Assembly: GCA_930367215.1 (NCBI GenBank)
Contig: OV884059.1
Coordinates: forward strand, 66,993,393 to 67,057,392
Source: Pollenia angustigena
Lineage: Eukaryota > Arthropoda > Insecta > Diptera > Polleniidae
Direction of reading: 5' to 3'
DNA length: 64,000 bases
Below, piece by piece: positions 57,053-64,000 of this stretch. Within the stretch, counting starts at the first letter, position 1. Each line of letters begins with the position of its first letter. Both the position numbers and the translations under genes were made by a program. The notes beneath the pieces were generated by a model. The model saw nothing but the letters and a program-made list of their open reading frames with translations. It did not search any database and was not told the DNA's origin.

Positions 57053-58325
57053 CAGCGATGCCAACTTAGTGCTTTTGGCACTATTTATGGTGCTTTTTGA
57101 TGCCTCAAAACACCAAAATTTTAGTCTTATTGCCAACTTGGTGCTTTTTCAATTTTTCGTTAGTGCCTTTAGTGCTTTTAACAATTTTTATTTTTTCTGT
57201 AATTTTTTAAAACTTCAATTATAAAGAGGATAATTAAAATGAGATTTGCTATTTGGGGTACAATTTTAAGAAGGCCTGCAAATATTTTAAGATTTCAAAT
57301 GATAAAAAAGTGATAAAAGATAGGTTATTTACGAGATTAGAGCTAGGCTTCCTAGCAATTTGGAAATTTTTTAGCGTTGACAACATATTAAGAATTCGTA
57401 ATAAAAATGATGTATTTGTTTTCAGTAAACATTTTTTTAAAGATGTAGACACTGTTTCAAAAATAGAAAATGGCTTGGAAAATATCAGGAATTGTGATTG
57501 TGAAAACATGCAGTCGAAACCCGTAAAAAAGGACGCAACGACTTTGAAAACAAAAAAGAGCCGTAACTTGGTATAAGCAAAGTGTTTAATAAATTAAAAA
57601 CAGCTGACAGAAAATGCATTTATAACGAGCGTTGAGTAACCTGCCATTTTTCATGCGCTTTTCAAACGCACGACACTCGTCTCCGAATAAGCGTGTGTTG
57701 AACACTTCTACCTCTAGTGCTATTGCAAAAAGGTTTACTAAGTATCAGAATACAAACATACATGTTATTTCTATTTTGCACCTTATGTTTGTTCTTTATT
57801 CAGAAGCGTACATAGGTTAAAATAATTGGACAATATCATACGCCAATTGTTTTATTAAACTTTGCACGATTTTAATTTAGAATTATTTAAACGATAAAAT
57901 GTAAGGGTTTTTATTAAAATAAACAATGGTCGGTCATTGCAAATATTTTCGAGTTACGACAATCGCCCTCGCACTGTATTACTTTAAAGCAGTTTTTTTG
58001 GCCAATTCAAACTCAGCTGATGGTGATACAAGTGATTTGGATGATATTTTTATTGAAGATAATAATATATTTAAAAATGTTTATATACGAATGTAAATAC
58101 ATTTTTTTAATTAAATTTTAAATGAAAATCCCCAATCAAAGCCGTCGCCTTTTTTCAATTTTAGAGGTATGTTATATTTGCACAGCCGAATGCAACTTGT
58201 TTTGTGTTTAATTAAATTGTTAAAATGGCTTAGTGCTTTTTAACGCTTTTTTTTGTTCGAAGTAGTGCTTTTTAGTGCTTTTTCTTAATTTTAAAGTGCT
58301 TTTTGCTCTCAAAAAGCTGGCATCA
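57053..58325. mobile_element. Candidate hAT-like element with AGYGATGCCA ends
   Basis: Ends AGCGATGCCAACTTAGTGC and, inverted, AGTGATGCCAGCTTTTTGAG, with many GTGCTTTTT motifs next to both. TGCCAAC occurs just outside each end (57046-57052, 58329-58335), a possible duplication. Inside, open frames at 57253-57576 (107 codons) and 57926-58094 (56 codons, acidic end DGDTSDLDDIFIEDN) might be transposase remnants; I cannot place them in a family. Confidence 0.5.
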
Positions 58326-58434
58326 CTTTTGCCAACTATCAATACCTTTTGTGCAAGAACTTAAGATATTTCTGATAATCTTTACTCACAAGAATCCATT
58401 CAAAGAAATAAAGGCAACAACTTTAATAAAACTA

Positions 58435-58621
58435 ATGGTGTTTTATTTTCTACAAAAAAATTTGACATTTTATTTAAAAAAAAATGCAATTTGGTGTCTG
58501 TTTCTTCAAAATTTTGCTCCCGAAAAGGGTGAGTTTTTTTTCGAATAAAACAAGCCACTCTTTTCGGGAGCATTTTTTTAAAATAAAATGTCACATTTTT
58601 TTGTAGAAAAGAAAACACCAT
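58435..58621. mobile_element. 187-bp near-palindromic MITE
   Basis: ATGGTGTTTTATTTTCTACA and TGTAGAAAAGAAAACACCAT bound the element, and most of it pairs with itself (CTCCCGAAAAG / CTTTTCGGGAG near the centre). It shares its ends with 39346-39994. In RNA this would be a long stem. Confidence 0.7.
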
Positions 58622-58814
58622 AAATTTTGATGAAAGTTGCAATACGTTTCAAACATTTTTGATTACAACTAAAGTAATAGAGTTATTAAATTAAACAAAA
58701 AGTTATCAGCAATGTTCGAGAAACCGAATTCGAGTGAAATCAAAATCGAACTAACTTTAAAAACGATCCAGTGTTTAAAGTTCATTAAATAATTTTGTTT
58801 TATATACTTCATAC

Positions 58815-59493
58815 TAGTGCTGGGAAACTATCGGTAGTACTATCGATAGTCTTAAAATATCGAAAATATCGATAGGAAAAATATTAATATCGATATTATT
58901 ATTATTTAAAATACAGCTATGAAGACATCTAACAGCAGCTATACACACACAGTTTTTTGCCGCAAATTTTTACTTGCTATTATTAATTCGCGCTGAATTA
59001 CAGCAATAAATACAAACAACAAGAACGGCAAGTGGTATGGATTTCTTAGCTGTGCTTTTAACTGCTAATTAAACGCCTTTAAAACAAATGCAAATCCATA
59101 TGGAATTGCGGGCATAGGACAAAACAATGAACGATAATAAGAGGATAAGTCCACTAGATTAATTAAATTTTTGGGTTGAGAATCAAAACCAATTTAGAAA
59201 ATTATTTAAAGTTGCAATAGAATATCTTATAGTCCCTGCTACTTCGGTTCCTTCAGAAAGGTACTTATCAATTTTTAAAAAACTGTCATCTAAAATAACA
59301 TATATATATACATACGTCTCATACGTTCAATAAAGTGATAAAAACAACGAACAGTAGCCTGATAAAAAACTAGTTAAAGTTTTCCTGCACAAGTACAAAC
59401 ACCCAGTCGATAGTAATATCGATATATCGATAGTGAAATCGGAACTATCGATAAATATCGATAGTAGAACCTATCGATAGTATCCCAGCACTA
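58815..59493 (+). mobile_element. hAT transposon, internally deleted, 679 bp
   Basis: The ends TAGTGCTGGGAAACTATCG and, inverted, TAGTGCTGGGATACTATCG lie between CTTCATAC and CTTGATAC (7 of 8 bases). ATCGATA motifs are clustered at both ends. The interior keeps only the end of the transposase gene (59155-59320). Confidence 0.85.
59155..59320 (+). pseudogene. hAT transposase C-terminal (dimerisation) remnant
   Basis: The frame reads FWVENQNQFRKLFKVAIEYL, then IVPATSVPSERYLSIFKKL and SSKI. This matches the conserved hAT C-terminal pattern (W....P.L..lA..yL.ipATS..sER.FS..g.i...k). The catalytic part is absent. Confidence 0.85.
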
Positions 59494-59825
59494 CTTGATA
59501 CTAAGAGTATAGCTTATCTTTATTTTAACTTATTTCAAAATAAAAAAACGACGTTAATTTAAACAAAAATTTAACTTGAAATCTCCATTGATTTCAATTT
59601 CATAGTTCCATACATAACATGACTGTTTATGTACTTTTTTATTTGATTTAATTTAATATATACCAAGTTTAATTTATATATGGGTTTAATTTAAATTTGG
59701 TGTAAAGCGCCACTAGCTCTTCATTATGTAACAAAAGAGATAACTTTGAACAACAGGGTCCTAAAATACAACCTTATTTGCATTCTGGCGTTACATTAAA
59801 AAACTTAGACTTTTCGCTGAAAATG

Positions 59826-60180
59826 CCCATATGTACTTTAAAACGAGCAAAGATTTTTAAATTTGAATGCTTGAAAAATAAATCTATATAAGTCCAAAGC
59901 TTACTAAAAAAGGTTTTATACAAAACGTCTTGCGCAATTCGCAGTCTTATTCAGTTTTGTAATGCAAGTCAAAATCCACTTCCGTTTTTTAACTTCACGC
60001 CAGCGCACATTTTTGCTTATATCTGCAAATCCTTAGCGTCGATTGCTGTAATTTTTTTTTTTGAATATAGTGCTACCTCATAACTTTGTATATATAAAAA
60101 CCCTTTTTACAAATTTGACTTCTTCATTTAATTTTTTGACATTTTGTGGTACAAATATCACGACATGTCAAAATGGAAAT
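59826..60180 (-). repeat. ATGGGCATTTCC-family element, inverted copy
   Basis: Reverse-complement relative of 16609-16880, with ATGCCCATATGTAC at one end and ATCACGACATGTCAAAATGG at the other. It lies inside the hAT-like element at 56755-60528. Confidence 0.5.
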
Positions 60181-60528
60181 ACTACGACAAAACAAAAACC
60201 ACAGAAACAGCAGATGATTACGGGCCCAAATGTCAACTAATTATAAATAAAATATTATGAAACCAAAATAAATTGGTTCGAACTGTCAAAGTCAGCAGTC
60301 TTTTCGTTGCCACTTGTAGTGAATTCGACCTGATAATAATTTTGTAATATGATATATGACTGAAATTTAAGAGGTACGTTTCCTTGCTTTTTAAAATTTT
60401 TTTTATTGCAAAATATCAAATCTGAAGCAAATTTTTTTTTTCTTTCAAATTGTCCAGGTTTTTTTTTAAAAACCAGGTGAATTTTTTCTATTGTCAAGTT
60501 ATTTGACTTTTGGTATCTGGCAACCCTA

Positions 60529-61249
60529 TCTGTAAAGGACTTAATTGAAAAGTGTTTCGTTCCTAAGGTAACGGTAATAAATCCAAGTCAATTGCTCCAG
60601 AAATTAATTAAAGTCCACTTGTTTCAACTCAAAATATTTTAAAATTTTCTTTTTTGACTTGGTTCGCTTCAGCTCTATATACATAGATAAAAAATCAAAG
60701 TTTTTACATTTTTCAATGTACCCTACAAATAATTGCTATTCCAGTAATTTTTTTTTTACAAAACCATGATTTTATTTATTTACGCGGCAAAGTACCAAAA
60801 ATACTTTTAAATCGGTGGCGGAATGCAGGTATTCAAATGAAATTTGGTGTTAGTTTATTTTATGTATGGAAAATATAAAAATAACTTTCCTAGTGATCGG
60901 TCTATAATTTACAGAAGATCCCAGTCCTTCGAAGAATCACACTAAAAACTTAAATAAATGATCGGTCAATAATTTACTCTAGGTCGGATATAAAGCCCAA
61001 CCTCAAACAACACTTTCATACCTTTAAAATCGTAACGAATAATAATGTTGTAACGATCGGTGTATAATTTATATGTTTGAAAAGCCCATTCCCGAAAACA
61101 CGTTAATGTGATTAAAATTCTAGCACATAATGATATATGTATATCGTTTCCTACAATGCGAACGGCCTTAACTAACCAAAAATTGATTCTGATGTATTCC
61201 ATTTTAGAATCTTTCGACCAAATTAGCGATTTTATTAGCAAATAACAAA
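60529..61249. other. Intronic, with units of the 153-bp repeat
   Basis: Two decayed units (GTGATCGGTCTATAATTTAC at 60893 and TGATCGGTCAATAATTTACTC at 60960) of the array seen at 42290 are present. There is no gene. Confidence 0.5.
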
Positions 61250-62610
61250 CGGGCCTAGGGTAAGGTTAGGTCCAATCGGTAGCCGTCAAGAGGACGGCTG
61301 ACTTCGGTCCCTTTGTGATACCCTTAGCCATTGACTAGAGTCATCCAGTATCAAGTAGATTATTCCCTAGACATCAATGCAGCCTCGAACCTCTCCGACT
61401 CCTGCAAAACATAGAGATCGATTTCAGTACTACATAGCGTCCAAACATAGCAATTCTGGTCTCCCAAAATGCCTAATCCTAATAGCCCCGCGACCGGGGC
61501 GCATAGACAGAGAAAGTGGAATACCGTTTCCTCCTTCTCTTCATCATGGCAACTTCTACAGTAGTCATTAAATTTAAGTTCCATTCTCCTCGCATAAGTT
61601 CCTATTACCCAATTATCCATCATGACCGACATCACTATCATAATCTGGTCCCTACCAAAACCAAGTAGCACGCGCGTTCTCACCGTAGCCAGTCCATAGA
61701 GTGCTGACCATCAAGCAGATATTCTTACCCTGCCATCTCTCCTGAGCCCTTCTGTTCGACTCACGTTTAATTAGAGTTTTACAGCGAGCCATTGAAATGC
61801 GGATCAGGCGGTCGATGAACATATCGTCCCAGGGACAGCAATGTTTGGCTAGACCGTCTGCAGTTTGGTTCCCTGGGCACCCACTGTGACCTGGTACCCA
61901 CGCCAGTGATTCCCTGGAATGTTCCGCAGTCTTACTTAGAGACATCCGGCATTTCACAGTTAATTCTGATGTCGTGAAGACCCCCCAGAGCTGCAATGGC
62001 AGCCTTGCTGTCCGTAAATATGCATATATATATATATATACATACGACAGTACCTCAGCCAGTTTGCCGACCGCCTTATGGCAGAGATTTCTGCCTGAAA
62101 TTTACTGCTGTCTTTTGGAAGCCTAAAAAGGACCTAAATGCCCAATTCGTCGATGTAGAAACCCCCGCTTATCCTGCTGTCTATCTTAGAATTATAAGTG
62201 TAGACCGTTTGAGACGGTTCCAGAGGTCGCGTATTAGCGAACAGCTCATCACCATTGCCATGATGAACTGTGAAAAAGGGTTCCGGAGTGCAATAGCCTA
62301 GTCTCGGCAGTTCTCATGATGCGTGACCCTGGCATGACCATAGTAGACCAGAGGCCAATAGCCCCCAGTCAAATCGCAGAAATTTTAGCTAACTGTTCGG
62401 CCTTGATGTTAACTGGCAATCCAATTCAACATAGTAAACAGCGCCTTCGTCAGTGATCCCGTGATCATCAAAGCAACCAACCTATATACTTCCTTAAGCA
62501 TCCTAAAGTTCCGCCCCCTAACCACGGCAGGCCACCACACTGTGACCCCATAAAAGAGGAGTGGTTTTACCACAGCATCGAAGATCCATTCAACGCCCTC
62601 CTCCCAACTT
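61250..62610 (-). pseudogene. LINE 3' end with RNase H
   Basis: On the minus strand, from right to left: a post-RT segment (FDAVVKPLLFYGVTVWWPAV at about 62590-62530); RNase H with QAEISAI, IFTDSKAAIAAL and WVPGHSGCPGNQTADGLAK; then a C-terminal region with CRSCHDEEKEETVFHFLCLC (CCHC-like). This is the order in LINEs of the I/R1/LOA group, not in Jockey. Frames change several times and a (TA)n run splits RNase H near 62035. The element is 5'-truncated, and its 3' end is near 61250. Confidence 0.8.
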
Positions 62611-62769
62611 AAAAATTTACTGCAATAATGGGTGCTTAAAAAAGCATAGAAAGTCTCAAGAAAATCAATGCAACTTCACAATCGGACTATTGATAATGAC
62701 GTGCAAAAAGGAAAACTTAAAACACTAGTCATCTCTAAGCCCATATTGTAAAAAAGAAAAAAAATTTGC

Positions 62770-63400
62770 AAGCATTTGAAAGTGATTTTGCCCCTAATAT
62801 ATTAAACGATATAACGGTCGAGTTGCCACCTGTCGATGTTGGAACAGCTATACACAAAAATGCTATTGGTGTTTAAAAACCTAAGAAAGTCCCAGTGACA
62901 AAATGATTTTTATTTTTAATTGTATTTTACGAATTGAATACTACTCTCCAAGAAACCTAAGTCATGAAAAGATCACACAAAAGCTAAGGCCTATAAGCTT
63001 TTTAGTTAATATATTTAAGCTCTCTGCAACGCTGTTGGTTTCAAAATTAACCGCGATTTTAAGTAAAAATAGATGCATTCCAGCCCATCAATTTGGAAGA
63101 AAACGTAACACAATCGAAGAAACGAATAGACGTATTAAGAAAAGTCCCTTCATTTATATTTTTAAGTTGTTGAAAAAGCAAATGTACCTGTTTACACAAA
63201 CAAACTGGTGGAAAGTATGTTGGTCACAAATTTGTTATTAAAGAAGATGATTTTTTAAGTTCTCTTCAGCCAATTGACGCTAGAATCCCTCAAGGAAGCA
63301 TCTTGGGCCGTCTTTTGTACTTAGTATATACTGTAGACATACCAACAATCATCCACACCAAAACTTTGCTCATTTTAAAATTGTATGCAACAGCTTAACC
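62770..63400 (+). pseudogene. Jockey reverse transcriptase fragment (second copy)
   Basis: Same family as the LINE at 7834: SFLVNIFKLSATLLVSKLTA, ILSKNRCIPAHQFG and PQGSILGRLLYLVYT correspond to 13650-14110, with deletions and frameshifts. The piece begins near the sentence ATATAACGGTCGAGTTGCC (13387 in the other copy) and ends at about the catalytic box. Confidence 0.78.
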
Positions 63401-64000
63401 CGTTGTGTCCCTTTTAAAAATGCACTTTTTCATTCATTGCGTAATAAAACTCACATGCAATCTAGGAGGGTAAGAGGGTTTAAACATTTCACAAAAATCA
63501 AAGTAATTTTTGGAAATACGAAATTTTTAATAAATACGATTTTGTTTTTCGTGCTTAATTCCCAATTTTTATTCTTGATAAAAAAAACCAAAATATATAG
63601 TTGGAGGATAAGCTAGTTTCTATGCGCATTTCACTGGTTGTTTAGGCCAGATCAACAAGAAACATTCTCCCAAGAAAGCCAAAGATATTAGCAAACAAAA
63701 CTTCAGAGTGAATAAGAATTGCAAACACTCAAAAGGTCTTATTTGCAACGATATCCAAGCTTAAGCAAAATATGTACCAACAACAAACAGTGTGTTTCTC
63801 TTTTCTAACATTCCCCACTACAATAAGTTGGAATTCTCCCAACAATAATTGTAGTTGTAACTACGTTAAGAAAAATCAAAATAAAAACTAAAACCATTGT
63901 TTTCGCAAGAAAATCAAAATAAAGCAAGTTGCCAGTTCAGTTTATTTAAGCCGTGTACTTGACAGTTTGCAATTCTCGTTCACTCTGAAGTATGGTTTGC
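63401..64000. other. Non-coding end of the window
   Basis: I see no gene or recognised repeat in the last 600 bases. Confidence 0.4.

Larger units (their letters stand above)
56755..60528. mobile_element. hAT-like element with nested insertions
   Basis: The ends TAGGGTTGCCAGA and TCTGGCAACCCTA lie between CCTGTAAC (56747-56754) and TCTGTAAA (60529-60536), a decayed 8-bp duplication (6 of 8). At least three other elements are inserted within its 3.8 kb. A possible protein remnant is at 56880-57029 (NHILRKSCKEKISNLPTHIP), which I do not recognise. Confidence 0.6.

Noticed and set aside
57253..57576. Host gene of 107 codons
   Set aside because: It lies within a hAT-like element and shows no recognised domain; kept only as a possible transposase remnant.
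55636..64000. Further receptor exons
   Set aside because: I looked for the expected downstream sentences and the membrane segments and found none; the open frames here belong to transposons.

Overview
This is an AT-rich, transposon-dense piece of an insect genome, almost certainly a brachyceran fly. The evidence is a kainate-type glutamate receptor whose exons read like the fly orthologues, fly-type transposons (BEL/Pao, Jockey, Transib, hAT, PIF/Harbinger, Helitron), and a dispersed repeat starting TTTATACCC that ends in an ATTCGGCNNNGCCGAAT-like motif. A calyptrate fly is my best guess, but the sequence alone does not settle the species. There are no bacterial genes, operons, tRNA genes, rRNA genes or CRISPR arrays.

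The only host gene I can support is the 5' part of the receptor on the + strand. Exon 1 (29918-30614) carries the start codon, a signal peptide and the start of the extracellular amino-terminal domain. Exons 2-4 (55094-55269, 55347-55400, 55471-55635) continue it with matching phases and canonical splice sites. Intron 1 is about 24.5 kb and is full of transposons. The rest of the gene (ligand-binding domain, membrane segments) lies beyond the window.

Left region (1-29.9 kb, upstream of the gene): the 5' part of a decayed BEL/Pao element on the - strand (1-3153, one LTR); a 1.75 kb foldback element (5750-7502); a small TTAA-flanked MITE; a Jockey-clade LINE (about 7834-14970) split inside ORF1 by a Transib transposon (8736-11642) with exact 5-bp target duplication and RSS-like ends; LTRs of one family with ATAT target duplications (18565-19123, 24637-25281); a 1 kb imperfect inverted duplication (20497-21511 / 22938-23956) carrying Helitron and LTR pieces; PIF/Harbinger MITEs with TWA duplications; a hAT MITE; and a tandem pair of tRNA-like SINE copies.

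Intron 1 (30.6-55.1 kb): a MADF-domain remnant inside an inverted-repeat element, a pogo-like end, long TTTATACCC repeats with an internal array of about 153-bp units, one precisely bounded Helitron (41024-41951), nested foldback and MITE elements, and a second, equal-length Harbinger MITE inside a SINE copy.

Right region (55.6-64 kb, intron 4 or beyond): a hAT-like element with further insertions, including a hAT with a recognisable transposase C-terminus, then the 3' end of a LINE with RNase H (-) and a second fragment of the Jockey family (+).

The most interesting object is the Transib, a relative of the RAG1 recombinase: its ends carry the heptamer CACAGTG with 22- and 23-bp spacers before a nonamer-like motif. 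I found no convincing wholly new system.
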